Assembly (NCBI GenBank): GCA_038142525.1
Contig: JAYQKE010000015.1
Location: 124,001 to 188,000, forward strand
DNA: 64,000 bases
Direction: 5' to 3'
DNA from: CAJQHK01 sp038142525
GTDB taxonomy: Bacteria; Pseudomonadota; Alphaproteobacteria; Rickettsiales; UBA1997
Positions 1-9,342 of this stretch are shown here, piece by piece; position 1 is the stretch's first letter; every line of letters begins with the position of its first letter. The position numbers and the translations under genes were made by a program. The notes under the pieces were generated by a model. That model was given only the letters and a program-made list of their open reading frames with translations, was not told where the DNA came from and did no database searches.

Positions 1-337
1 TAATATTTTCTATTTTTTCCTGAATCTTGGGATCCAACTCTGATATCTGGCCTGATGTAACAATTTTTATGCCATATTTGATCAAATCATTGACATCATT
101 TTCAAGATAATTTTGCAAAATTATCATCAAATCTCCTATCTCTTCTTTTGGTCGTGACCAATTTTCAGTAGAAAAAGCATAAATAGTTACATATTTAATT
201 TTAAACTCTAATGAAGATTTAATTAATTCTTTGATAGCATTAGCGCCAGATCTATGACCCAATTTTACCGGCAACATTTTTCTTTGAGCCCATCTGGAAT
301 TGCCATCCATAATAATGGCAATATGCTCTGGAATCAT
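1..337 (-). CDS. uppS: Undecaprenyl diphosphate synthase (partial, N-terminal part)
   Basis: Makes C55 undecaprenyl diphosphate, the lipid carrier for peptidoglycan, by cis-condensation of isopentenyl diphosphate. Reading from the ATG at 337, the protein starts MIPEHIAIIMDGNSRWAQRK; MDGNxRWA is the catalytic Asp / diphosphate-binding motif of the family (Ser replaces the usual second Gly). About 50 residues later comes YAFSTENWSRPKEE, the second family signature. About 112 codons are inside the window and the rest lies off the left edge. It starts 8 bp after the frr stop, matching the conserved rpsB-tsf-pyrH-frr-uppS order. Confidence 0.93.
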   Translation of the reverse strand, partial: MIPEHIAIIMDGNSRWAQRKMLPVKLGHRSGANAIKELIKSSLEFKIKYVTIYAFSTENWSRPKEEIGDLMIILQNYLENDVNDLIKYGIKIVTSGQISELDPKIQEKIENI

Positions 338-345
338 AGATAGCA

Positions 346-897
346 CTATATAGTTGTTAAATCCTTTTCTTTATGTGATATTGCATCATCAATTTTAGCA
401 ATAAAATCATCAGTAATTTTCTGCAATTGATCGGAAAAAGCGTGAATATCATCTTTTGATCCGGCTTCCTTATTTTCCTTTTTAAATTTATCTATATGAT
501 CTCTTCTAACATTTCGAATTTGTACTTTTTTAGCTTCGCCATATTTTTTGGCTAATTTGCTCAATTCTAACCTTCTTTCCTCACTTAATTTTGGTACAGA
601 AATTCGGATTAACTGACCTTCTGACATTGGATTAAGACCTAGATCAGCATTCATAATAGCCTTTTCAATAGATTTTACCATCTCCTTATCCCAAACTTGA
701 ATATTAATAGTTGAAGCATCTGGAGCAGAAATATTTGAGACTTGATTAATTAGCATGAAGCTACCATAAGACTCAACTTTAATATTATCTAATAAGGCAG
801 GATTAGCTCTACCAGTTATAATAGTTGAAAGCTCCTTGCCCAAAAAATCTAAAGCTTCTTTCATTTTTAGTTCAGCTTGATCTAGTAATTCTTGCAT
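346..897 (-). CDS. frr: Ribosome recycling factor
   Basis: Splits post-termination ribosomes together with EF-G. The 183-residue length is normal for the family. Visible family signatures are TGRANPALLDNIKVESYGS in the first third, the SEGQLIRISVPKLSEERR segment, and the EAKKVQIRNVRRD helix. The gene is intact, lies 3 bp downstream of pyrH and 8 bp upstream of uppS, and is very likely co-transcribed with rpsB, tsf and pyrH. Confidence 0.97.
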   Translation of the reverse strand: MQELLDQAELKMKEALDFLGKELSTIITGRANPALLDNIKVESYGSFMLINQVSNISAPDASTINIQVWDKEMVKSIEKAIMNADLGLNPMSEGQLIRISVPKLSEERRLELSKLAKKYGEAKKVQIRNVRRDHIDKFKKENKEAGSKDDIHAFSDQLQKITDDFIAKIDDAISHKEKDLTTI

Positions 898-900
898 GAT

Positions 901-1619
901 TTATTTTTTGATTATGGTGAAATTTAAATCTCCTTTTAACACTCTGGTTAAAGCATTTTTTTCACTAATTGAGAAAACAATTATTGGTAGATTATTATCT
1001 TTTGCTAAAGTAATTGCCGTTTGATCCATAACTTTTAGATCTTTTTTAATTACATCTCGATAAGTTAATTGATCAAATCTAACAGCGTCCTTATCTTTTT
1101 TGGATCAGCAGAATATATACCATCAACTTGTGTGCCCTTTAAAACTACATCACAATTTGTTTCAACTGCCCTAAGAATTCTTTGCAGTATCAGTTGTAAA
1201 AAATGGATTACCAGTTCCTGCAACAAATATTACCACTCTTTTTTCTCAAGATGTCTAACCGCTTTTCTTTTAGCATAGGTTTCACAAATTGTATTCATTG
1301 GTATTGCCGACTGCATTCTAGTTGGAATATTACTTTGCTCAAGAATATTCTGCAATGCCATAGCGTTGATTGAAGTTGCAAGCATCCCCATATAATCAGC
1401 ACTTGCTCTTTCCATACCCTCAGAAGCGACAGATATGCCGCGAAATATATTACCACCACCAACAACAATACAAATCTCATATCCTAAATTATAGGCTTCG
1501 ATAATTTGACTACAAATCTTTTTAATAGACTCTTTATCATGACCAAAGGGTTTATCACCCATCATGGCCTCACCAGATACTTTAAATAAAATTCTTTTAT
1601 ATCGATGCTGGTCTGTCAT
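901..1619 (-). CDS. pyrH: UMP kinase (three apparent frameshifts)
   Basis: Phosphorylates UMP to UDP. The open frame starts MTDQHRYKRILFKVSGEAMM and keeps the amino-acid-kinase signature VVGGGNIFRG for about 127 residues. It then stops near 1230, but the expected continuation is present in the other frames: RVVIFVAGTGNPFFTTDTA, then ILRAVETNCDVVLKGTQVDG, then DAVRFDQLTYRDVIKKDLKV, ending ALTRVLKGDLNF before the stop at 901-903. The shifts fall at about 1242 (A run, one base short), about 1183 (one base too many) and about 1100 (A run, one base short). Corrected length is about 239 residues, normal for PyrH. Start overlaps the tsf stop by one base. Because UMP kinase is essential and the sequence is conserved on both sides of each shift, I infer assembly errors. 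Confidence 0.9.
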
Positions 1620-2539
1620 TAATTATTGATAATTTTATTAACTTCTGAAGCAAAATCCTCTTCCTTTTTCTCAATACCTTGACCCAAAAGAAATAATTTA
1701 AAATCTTTGATTTTAATATCAGCTCCCAATTCCTTAGAAGAATTTTTTAATAAATCTTTGATTTTGATTTTGTCATCCATAACAAAATTTTGCTCTAATA
1801 AAACAATCTCTTCATAATATTTTCTGACTCTACCTTGAATCATTTTTTCAATAATATTTTCTGGCTTACCAGATGCCCTAGCCTGCTCCTTTAGGATCTC
1901 AGTTTCTCTCGCTAGTTTTTCTTCGCTAATAGATTCAATATTCAAAGCTTCTGGCTTAGTTGCTGCAATATGCATAGCAATTTGTTTACCTAATTCTTCT
2001 AATTTTTCTTTATTAGTAGATGTAGATTCTAATGCAACTAACACACCCAACTTACCCATATTACCTTTAACCTTATTATGAATATATTGAGTTATAAGGC
2101 CATCGGTAATTGTAAGACATTCCATTCTTCTAAGATTGATATTTTCACCAATTACAGCAATTTGATTTTTAATTTCATCCTCAACCAAAGAAGAACTATC
2201 TGGATATTTTGCAGATTTCAAAGATTCAAGATCAGAAAAATTAATAGCAATATTGCTAATATTTTCTACTAAATTTTGAAATTTCTCATTTTTAGAAACA
2301 AAATCTGTTTCAGCATTAACTTCAATTATGGCCGCCTTATTATCAGCAACAATAGTTGATATCAAACCTTCAGAAGTAGTCCTGGAGCTTTTTTTAGCAG
2401 CAGAAGATAAACCTTTTTTTCTAAGATAATCAACTGCATCTTGTAAATTGTCACCACATTCAGCAAGAGCCTTGTTACAATCAGCTATACCGCAGCCAGT
2501 TTGAGTTCTTAACTCCTTTACTAATTTTAAATTTGCCAT
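1619..2539 (-). CDS. tsf: Elongation factor Ts
   Basis: Guanine nucleotide exchange factor for EF-Tu. It is intact at 306 residues. The N-terminal UBA-like domain carries LRTQTGCGIADCNKAL followed by DAVDYLRKKGL, and the core carries the Tu-contacting NAETDFVSKNEKF. The C-terminal dimerisation region is present. It sits between rpsB (19 bp gap) and pyrH (1-bp overlap), the standard bacterial order. Confidence 0.97.
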   Translation of the reverse strand: MANLKLVKELRTQTGCGIADCNKALAECGDNLQDAVDYLRKKGLSSAAKKSSRTTSEGLISTIVADNKAAIIEVNAETDFVSKNEKFQNLVENISNIAINFSDLESLKSAKYPDSSSLVEDEIKNQIAVIGENINLRRMECLTITDGLITQYIHNKVKGNMGKLGVLVALESTSTNKEKLEELGKQIAMHIAATKPEALNIESISEEKLARETEILKEQARASGKPENIIEKMIQGRVRKYYEEIVLLEQNFVMDDKIKIKDLLKNSSKELGADIKIKDFKLFLLGQGIEKKEEDFASEVNKIINN

Positions 2540-2558
2540 CTATTATATATTTTAATTA

Positions 2559-3566
2559 TTATTTTGCGTTAGTCTTAGGTTTTGCTTTGGCCTTAGCCTT
2601 TGCTTTAGTTTTTAGCGTGACCTTAGTCTTAGGTTTTGCTTTGGCTTTGGCCTTAGCCTTAGCTTTAACTTCAGTTTTTTCAACTTCAGCAACTTTGGCT
2701 ACTTCCTCAATTTTTTCTTCTGAATTTGTTGTAGCTATTTTTACCTCCTCGGTTTCTTCATCCTTGATTTTATCCTTCTTAGGCTCTGGCTTCTTCTCCT
2801 CTTTTTTAGCAGATTTTACCTTACTTTCTATTTTGTCAATATTCTTTACACCAGATTCAGAGGCACTTTCTTCAATTCCACATAAAATTGCAGAAGAAAT
2901 AAGATGATAAAATAACTCAATTGATTGACGAGAATCATCATTTCCAGGAATAACGAAATCAACTGGATCAGGATTGCAATTTGTATCAACTACAGCAACA
3001 ACTGGAATACCTAGCTTTTTCGCCTCATTTAAAGCATTAATCTCTCTTCTAATATCAATAATAATTATTAAGTCTGGATGACCACCCATATTTCTAATAC
3101 CGCCAAGGGCAGATTCTAATTTTAATCTATCTCTTTCTAGAACAAGCTTTTCTTTCTTATTAAGACCCAACTCTTCATTGGCTAAATCTTTTTCAATTTT
3201 CTCTAGAGTTTTAATGGAGTTAGAAATGGTTTTCCAATTGGTTAACATACCACCAAGCCATTTTTGATTAACATAATATTGGCCACATTTTTGGGCATAT
3301 TCAGATGTTAATTCTGATGCTTGTTTTTTGGTTGAAACAAATAAAATTCTACCATTATTTTTTGCTACATTTTTAACTACTTGTAGGGCCTGAAATAACA
3401 ACTCAGATGTTTTGTTTAGATCAATTATACTAGTTTTATTGTGATTACAAAAAACATATTTGGCCATTTTTTTATTTAATTTTCTGCTCTGATGGCCAAT
3501 ATGATCTTTTGCTTCTAATAATTGTTGAATTTTAATATTAGGTAATTTTATTATATTTTCGGTCAT
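2559..3566 (-). CDS. rpsB: 30S ribosomal protein S2 with long Lys/Ala-rich tail
   Basis: Small-subunit ribosomal protein, first gene of the translation cluster. Residues 1-236 form the ordinary S2 fold: HIGHQSRKLNKKMAKYVF near the start, QKWLGGMLTN at 101-110, GGHPDLIIIIDIRRE at 161-175 and IPVVAVVDTNCNPD at 187-200. Residues 237-335 are a family-atypical extension: first a mixed-charge Lys/Glu stretch, then from about 301 an almost pure KAKAKAKA array interrupted by PKT units and repeated twice. Such tails occur in some alphaproteobacterial S2 proteins, but this one resembles histone H1-like tails. The matching DNA (about 2562-2670) is a low-complexity repeat and is therefore also prone to assembly error. 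Confidence 0.95.
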   Translation of the reverse strand: MTENIIKLPNIKIQQLLEAKDHIGHQSRKLNKKMAKYVFCNHNKTSIIDLNKTSELLFQALQVVKNVAKNNGRILFVSTKKQASELTSEYAQKCGQYYVNQKWLGGMLTNWKTISNSIKTLEKIEKDLANEELGLNKKEKLVLERDRLKLESALGGIRNMGGHPDLIIIIDIRREINALNEAKKLGIPVVAVVDTNCNPDPVDFVIPGNDDSRQSIELFYHLISSAILCGIEESASESGVKNIDKIESKVKSAKKEEKKPEPKKDKIKDEETEEVKIATTNSEEKIEEVAKVAEVEKTEVKAKAKAKAKAKPKTKVTLKTKAKAKAKAKPKTNAK

Positions 3567-3595
3567 AATTTTAATTTAAATTAAGGTTTATTACG

Positions 3596-3625
3596 ATATT
3601 ACAAAGTAACAGTAAATGTTTTCAA
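3596..3625 (-). promoter_or_regulatory. Candidate sigma-70 promoter of the rpsB operon
   Basis: On the minus strand TTGAAA (3620-3625) and TAATAT (3596-3601) are separated by 18 bp and lie about 30 bp upstream of the rpsB start. No Shine-Dalgarno sequence is obvious before the rpsB ATG. The call rests on consensus match only. Confidence 0.4.
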
Positions 3626-3732
3626 TCACCAAAGTGACACCCTAAACTTTATAATATGTACTTATCTATCCCCAACATAAGGGAGATAAAATAATAGGAC
3701 GAGTTTTTTATTTTGCAAATGCAATATGAGGG

Positions 3733-5490
3733 TTAAACTGCATTCTTATCTTTTTGATTATAATTTTCTTGATCTTCTCGAAGTAAAATCTCATTATGAC
3801 CAGAACCAGCCGGAATCATAGGAAAAACATTTTCAGATTTTTCAGTAACACAGTCAAATAGAACAGGACCATTATGATCTAGCATTTCTTGAAATTTATC
3901 TTCGATCTCTAAAGGATTATCGCAATAAATTGATTTGATGCCAAAAGATTGACCCAATTTAATAAAATCTGGTAGAGAATCCATATAGCTTTCACTTTCA
4001 CGATTCTCATATACCAACTCCTGCCATTGACGCACCATACCCATATAGCGATTATTGATAATAACTATTTTGACAGGTAAATTATATTGTTTGATAGTTG
4101 ATAATTCTTGCATATTCATCAAAAATGAAGCATCACCAGAAATACAAATTACTAAATCTTTAGGATTGGCAATTTGGGCACCAATAGCGACAGGAACACC
4201 GTAACCCATAGTGCCAAGACCACCAGAAGTAAGCCATTTTTTAGGTTCTCTAAAAGTCATATATTGCGTTGCCGCCCACATTTGATGCTGACCAACATCG
4301 GTGGTAATAATTGGATCTTTTTTTCGGTTAAATTATTCAATATTTCAAGAGCAAATTCTGGCTTGATAATTTCCTTATTATCTTGATAAGAGAGGCTACG
4401 AATATCTTGCCATTTTTTAATTTCTTGATACCAATTATCCAGATTTTGTGATTTAATATTGTTATTTTGCCAATATTGAATAATTTGCTCTAAAGCATTT
4501 GTTGATCAGAAATAATAGATAAATCTGTTTTAATAATTTTATCTATTGAAACATCATCAATATCAATATGAATTTTTTAGAATTTGGAGAGAATTTGCTA
4601 ACAAGACCTGTAATTCTATCATCAAATCTGGCACCAATATTTAACATTACATCGCAGTCATGCATAGCCATATTTGCTTCATAAGTACCATGCATACCAA
4701 GCATACCAAGAAAATTTTTATGATCAGTAGGAAAGGCACCAAGACCCATGAGAGTACCAGTAATTGGAAAATTGCTTAATTTCACAAATTCTTTTAATAA
4801 TTTACTAGCTTTAGGTCCAGAATTAATCAAACCACCACCAAAATAGATAATTGGCTTTTTAGCATTTTGTAATAGATCAATTGCCTTGGCAATCTTGTCA
4901 TCAGCTACTTTTTTAAAACTTTTAGCTGGAATTTGATATGATGGACGATTGATTTTTTCAAAACCATTATAAATTCCTAGATTATTTTGAACATCTTTTG
5001 GCACATCAATTAAAACTGGTCCAGGACGACCAGTTTTAGAAATATGAAATGCCTCATGAATTATATGACCCAAATCATCGCTATTTTTTACCAAATAATT
5101 ATATTTAGTGCATGATCTAGTAAGACCAGTCACATCGGCTTCTTGAAAACCATCTGTACCAATAATATTAGTTGCAACTTGACCAGAAAAACAAATTACT
5201 GGAATTGAATCTAAAAAAGCATCTGTCAAACCAGTAATAGCATTAGTTGCACCAGGTCCAGAAGTTACAATGATAACACCAACTTTACCAGTTGATCTAG
5301 CATAACCTTCCGCCGCATGAGAAGCAGCCTGTTCATGTTTAGCTAAAATATGTTTAATATCATTTTGTTTAAATAAGGCATCATAAAAAGGCAAAATAGC
5401 ACCACCAGGATAACCAAAAACAATCTCTACCCCTTCATTTTTTAAGGCCTTTATCATTATTTCGGCACCTGTCATATTATCTTGTGACAT
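3733..5490 (-). CDS. ilvB: Acetolactate synthase large subunit (three apparent frameshifts)
   Basis: TPP-, FAD- and Mg-dependent condensation of pyruvate to acetolactate (valine/leucine) or acetohydroxybutyrate (isoleucine). The N-terminal 300 residues include FGYPGGAILPFYDAL, the catalytic Glu53 in KHEQAASHAAEGYAR, and the FAD-binding middle domain. The C-terminal part has the TPP motif GDASFLMNMQELSTIKQYN...INN. Between 4281 and 4560 the frame changes three times (about 4323, 4500 and 4575), each repaired by adding one base in or beside an A/T run; the repaired stretch contains the family signature TTDVGQHQMWAA. Total length of about 586 residues is normal. No ilvN small subunit is seen next to it. 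Start follows the gspF stop by 10 bp. Confidence 0.92.
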
Positions 5491-5500
5491 AGTTTATAAT

Positions 5501-6699
5501 TTATAATTTTGAGAAGGAACCATATACTGGTCCAAATACAGCAACTGCAATCCAAGCAACCATACCACCCATAATTAATGTTAATGCTGGTTGAATCATA
5601 CCAATTACTTTTTCAATTGAATCATTAATTTCTCGATCATAGAAAAATCGGACATTTTTAAGTGAGTCACCAAGTTTACCACTTTTCTCACCAACAGTTA
5701 TAATACTAACAACCAAAGATGGGAAATATCCAGTTTTTTCTATAGCCTTAGCTAATTGACTACCTTCTTCAACATTTTGAATAGCTTCATCAATTGATTC
5801 TTTAATAGCTTTATTGGTAATAATAGATCTGGCCGACTCCAAACATTCTATTACACCCATACCACTATTAAAAGTTATGGAGAAAAAGTGAGAGAATCTT
5901 GAAGCATCTAATTTGGTCAATAGAGATCCAAAAAATGGTAATTTTAATTTTATTCTATCAAGATAATATGCACCTGTTGAGGTAAATCTTAATAATTTAT
6001 AAATAATAACAATTGATATAAAAGTTATTAAAATCATAATACCATTAGATATTAAAAATGATGAAAAGCCAATTAAAGCTATAGTAATTGGAGGTAACTT
6101 GCCATCTGTTGTACTTTCTATCAATGATGTAACCTGAGGTACAACAACGATAGTCATCACAGACATTACCATCAAACCAATAGCTAAAGTAAATATAGGA
6201 TATCTAGTAGCCTTTACTGTTTTTCTTCTTATGTCGGATGACCATTTTAAATGATCAATTAGACCTTCAAAAGCTTTATGTAATTTACCAGTCTGCTCTG
6301 ATGCCGATATCAAGCCAATAAATACATCATCAAATATTTTTGGAAATTCTTTCATTGCCTCCGATAACAAGGATCCATTTTTTACAGATTCATGAAGAGC
6401 CCTAACTAAATTACGAATAGCAGGGCTTGAAGTGGATTTAATTACATCTTCTAAAGCGTCAATAATAGATACACCAGCTTTATCAAGTGCTCCAAATGAA
6501 GAAGCATGGTGATCATATCTTTAGTTTTAATACTCGTTGCAAATGCTCCAGATAATTTAGACTTCTCTTGCTTATAGGAAATTAAATCCAAATCATATTC
6601 TTTTAAAACAGATTCCAAATTAAGATGGTTATCAGCATTAATTTTACCTTTAACATATTTTCCATCACTATTAACAGCTTTATAATTAAAATTTGGCAT
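5501..6699 (-). CDS. Type II secretion / type IV pilus inner-membrane protein, GspF/PilC family (frameshifted)
   Basis: Polytopic platform protein of type II secretion or type IV pilus machines. It begins MPNFNYKAVNSDGKYVKGKI, as GspF proteins do. The C-terminal half has two long membrane spans (around PIFTLAIGLMVMSVMTIVVV and ISNGIMILITFISIVII), the second GspF domain with RFSHFFSITFNSGMGVIECL, and a last span IGMIQPALTLIMGGMVAWIA. The frame breaks near 6490; one added base gives HLDKAGVSIIDALEDVIK, matching the first GspF domain. Total about 399 residues is typical. A prepilin peptidase-like gene (44607) and a prepilin-like gene (47222) elsewhere in the window suggest one machine with scattered genes; whether pilus or secretion cannot be decided here. 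Confidence 0.88.
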
Positions 6700-7223
6700 T
6701 TTGTTTTTTTTATTTTTTTTAGAATCATCTCTCTTTTTAATTTTGAGATTTTATCTATAAAAGTTATGCCATTAAGATGATCAATTTCATGTTGAACACA
6801 AACGGCAAGAAGGCTATTATCAGCTTTTAGAATTTGTTTTTTATTATGATAATCTAAATATTCAACCTCAACTGCATCCGGTCTTTTAACCGCAGAATCT
6901 AACCCAGGAAATGACAAACAACCTTCCTTATAGGGAATTAAATTATCTGATGATTTAATTATTTTGGGGTTAGCCATAAAAATTTGATGAGTTTGATCAT
7001 TCTTATCTTCCTCATATCTATCATTGCTCCATGAAGTATCCATTACCAAAATTCTTTTTAAAACCCCAATTTGTACAGCAGCAAGACCAACACCATTATT
7101 ATCATACATGGTTTCCATCATATCATCCATCAATTTTCTAACTTCATCATCAACTGATGCAACTTCTTTAGAAACTTGTTTTAATATTGGATCTGGAAAT
7201 TTTCTGATTTCTAAAATAGCCAT
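6603..7223 (-). CDS. def: Peptide deformylase (C-terminus probably mis-extended)
   Basis: Removes the formyl group from the initiator methionine. All three metal-site motifs are present: GVGLAAVQIG, EGCLSFP and QHEIDHLNG (HExxH). The open frame runs to 206 residues, but from about residue 169 it reads through two A runs into the start of gspF. The natural end is probably the TAA at 6710-6712, reached if the 8-A run at 6713-6720 is one base too long; that gives about 170 residues, the usual length, and removes a 97-bp overlap with gspF. Confidence 0.93.
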   Translation of the reverse strand: MAILEIRKFPDPILKQVSKEVASVDDEVRKLMDDMMETMYDNNGVGLAAVQIGVLKRILVMDTSWSNDRYEEDKNDQTHQIFMANPKIIKSSDNLIPYKEGCLSFPGLDSAVKRPDAVEVEYLDYHNKKQILKADNSLLAVCVQHEIDHLNGITFIDKISKLKREMILKKIKKTKCQILIIKLLIVMENMLKVKLMLITILIWNLF

Positions 7224-7291
7224 ATTTTATAATTGGTTATTAAAATGAATATTTTATAATAAACTGGTTTCAAATCAAGATAAATTAAATA

Positions 7292-7898
7292 ATGTATAAT
7301 TTTATTACTTTTGAAGGAATTGAAGGTTGCGGCAAATCTACCCAAGCTAAAATACTTCATGATTATTTTACCAAAAATAACATAAAATCAATCTTAACAA
7401 GAGAGCCTGGTGGTACAAAATTAGCCGAAAAAATTCGAGAATTATTACTTAGTGATGATTTTGGTAGAATTTGTTCAAAAACAGAAATATTACTTAATTA
7501 TGCTGCAAGAAAAGATCATATTAAAAAATTAATTAATCCTGCATTAGAAAATGGTACAAAAGTAATTTCCGATCGTTTTTTTGACTCTACCTTCGCTTAT
7601 CAAGGATTTGGACGCGGTGTTCAGTTGGAATTAATTAAAAAAATCCATAAAGAAATTTTAAAAGATTTTGCTCCAGATATTACCTTCTTAATTGATATTG
7701 ATATCAATATAGCCATGAAAAGAGTGAAATTAAGGGGAGAGTAATAAATTTGATAAAATGGATTTAGAATTTCATCAAAAAATTAAAGATGGATTTTTGC
7801 AAATTGCTAAAAATAATCCGGAAAGGATCAAAATAATTGATGGTAACAAATCAAAAGAAGAAATCCATGAAGAAATTTTAAATACACTAAGATGCTAA
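7292..7898 (+). CDS. tmk: Thymidylate kinase (one apparent frameshift)
   Basis: Phosphorylates dTMP to dTDP. N-terminal P-loop FEGIEGCGKSTQAK, the TREPGGT motif, and DRFFDSTFAYQGFGRG (DR-Y/F plus AYQG) are all visible. The frame stops at 7742, just after LRGE; shifting frame there continues NKFDKMDLEFHQKIKDGF and IDGNKSKEEIHEEI to a stop at 7896-7898. The corrected product of about 201 residues is standard. The end overlaps the proC start by 7 bp, supporting this as the true terminus. Confidence 0.92.
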
Positions 7899-8722
7899 AT
7901 AATTATAGAATCTCCGAAAAACTAAAAATATTATTTTTTGGCTGTGGTAAAATGGGATCTGCTATTTTACAAAATTTTTTAGATGAAGATATTGATCCAA
8001 AAAATATCACTATAATTGATCCATTTACGAATAATAATATTTCTAAAATTAAATATTTTTCTAATATCTCAGAAATTTCTGAAGAATATAAAGCAAATTT
8101 GGTGATTTTTGCTTTTAAGCCACAAGAAGCTAATAGAATTTTACCCGAAATTATAAAATATGATATTTTCCATGAAAAAACTATTTTTATTTCAATTTTA
8201 GCAGGGAAAAAAATAGAATTTTTTACTAAATTTCTTGGTGACAATGCTAAAATTATTCGTATTATGCCAAATTTACCAATGTCTATTGGGGAAGGAATTT
8301 CAGGCTTTGTTGCTAATAAAAACTTAATTAAGGACGAAGCCAAATCGGTGATGCATCTTTGGTCAAAAAATATTGAGTTAAAATCAGAAGAAGAAATTAA
8401 TTTATTTACTGCAATTGCTAGCAGTGGTCCTGCTTATTTATTTCTTTTTGCCAAATCTTTAATAAAAGCGACTTTAGAATATGGCATTGATAAAGAATCT
8501 GCTAGAATAATGACTGTCAATATGCTTTATGGCTCCTCTAAAATGCTACTTGATGATAATCTTGATATTTCCAATCTAATTGATTCAGTTAAAAGTAAAG
8601 GAGGTACAACTGAAGCTGGATTAAATGAATTAAATCAAGGTAATTTTGAACAATTAATTAAAAAAACAGTAAAAGCAGCTTACGACAAAGCCACCGAACT
8701 TGGTGAGACAAGGAAACTCTAA
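7892..8722 (+). CDS. proC: Pyrroline-5-carboxylate reductase
   Basis: Last step of proline synthesis: NAD(P)H-dependent reduction of pyrroline-5-carboxylate. The Rossmann motif is FFGCGKMGSAIL near residue 16, followed by IIRIMPNLPMSIGEGISGF, and the C-terminal dimer/active region has SSGPAYLFLFAKSL and the SKGGTTEAGLNELNQ signature. It is intact at 276 residues. The start overlaps the tmk stop, so the two are probably co-translated. Confidence 0.95.
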   Translation: MLNNYRISEKLKILFFGCGKMGSAILQNFLDEDIDPKNITIIDPFTNNNISKIKYFSNISEISEEYKANLVIFAFKPQEANRILPEIIKYDIFHEKTIFISILAGKKIEFFTKFLGDNAKIIRIMPNLPMSIGEGISGFVANKNLIKDEAKSVMHLWSKNIELKSEEEINLFTAIASSGPAYLFLFAKSLIKATLEYGIDKESARIMTVNMLYGSSKMLLDDNLDISNLIDSVKSKGGTTEAGLNELNQGNFEQLIKKTVKAAYDKATELGETRKL

Positions 8723-9164
8723 AAAAACTAAAATATATGTTTGTTAAAATTGCAAATATTACTGCTAAAATAGCAATTAATTATGATCAGACAAGTATTA
8801 ATATAAAATAAAATTTTCAACTATTGAGTTGTTCATATTCTCTTAAGAATTAATAATTGCTTTTATAATAAAAAAATTTACCATCACTTTCAAGTGAACC
8901 AGAACATATGACAGATTAGAGTCTTTATGTCTTTAATCTTTGTTTTGCGATTATTGTCTTTGGCAATAATATTAGAATATCAAAAGTCATAATTTAGGTT
9001 TAATGGAGCAATTTTTCTGTTTAATGAAGTAAATTTCGATTAAATTTTTATCAAATGAAAGCCCTTCATTTAGGTTTAATGGAGTTTTTTATCAAACTGA
9101 AAGACCATCTTCCTTTTCTAATTTTACGATTAATCAATAGAAAGTTTTTATCAAATGATAGATC

Positions 9165-9210
9165 ATAGCAATTATCATTTAAAAGTTATTTTAAATTGAT
9201 AATTGCTATA
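9165..9210. repeat. Inverted repeat shared with the tkt downstream region
   Basis: ATAGCAATTATCA (9165-9177) pairs with TGATAATTGCTAT (9198-9210); the inner arms continue as ATTT...AAAT with a small bulge. A closely similar hairpin (CAATTATCATTT ... TTTAAATTGATAATTG) lies at 36557-36598, so this is a dispersed element rather than a private operator. No T run follows. Confidence 0.6.
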
Positions 9211-9250
9211 AATCTACTATTTAACCTTAGTTTTAAGAGATTCTGATTTT

Positions 9251-9274
9251 ATAAGAAATTGATGAATTTCTTAT
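9251..9274. promoter_or_regulatory. Palindrome in the polyketide synthase upstream region
   Basis: ATAAGAAATT and AATTTCTTAT form perfect 10-bp arms around GATG, about 65 bp before the synthase start and just ahead of an AAGGAT Shine-Dalgarno-like site. It could be an operator or an RNA hairpin; sequence alone does not decide. Confidence 0.3.
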
Positions 9275-9291
9275 ATTATTAAGGATAAAAA

Positions 9292-9342
9292 ATGCTTATT
9301 ATCATTAATAAAATTTATCCAAATTTATCGTTTATTTTATGA
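9292..9342 (+). CDS. Possible 16-residue leader peptide coupled to the polyketide synthase
   Basis: ATG at 9292 is preceded by AAGGAT (9281-9286), the clearest Shine-Dalgarno in this area. The frame encodes MLIIINKIYPNLSFIL and its TGA (9340-9342) overlaps the synthase ATG (9339-9341) as ATGA. The synthase start has no Shine-Dalgarno of its own, so translational coupling through this mini-ORF is plausible. Alternatively it is chance in AT-rich DNA. Confidence 0.3.
   Translation: MLIIINKIYPNLSFIL

Larger units (their letters stand above)
8723..9338 (+). other. 616-bp intergenic region upstream of the polyketide synthase
   Basis: No protein-coding gene is seen apart from a possible 16-codon leader at its end. 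It contains two copies of TTTAGGTTTAATGGAG (about 8996 and 9071), three copies of TTTTTATCAAAT, a 13-bp-arm hairpin at 9165-9210 and a 10-bp-arm palindrome at 9251-9274. The repeats look like decayed mobile or intergenic repeat sequence. Confidence 0.6.

Noticed and set aside
2533..2907. Plus-strand frame rich in Ala, Leu, Phe and Val (ALALALALT)
   Set aside because: It is the antisense of the Lys/Ala repeat of rpsB; the composition follows from the repeat.
6603..6708. Last 35 or so residues of peptide deformylase
   Set aside because: They come from reading gspF in the wrong frame after A runs; no deformylase has such a tail, though I kept the open-frame coordinates.
7903..8343. Minus-strand 146-residue frame
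   Set aside because: Shadow of proC on the opposite strand.
8990..9160. Possible CRISPR-like array in the repeats before the synthase
   Set aside because: Only two to three short, unequal repeats with irregular spacing and no cas genes.
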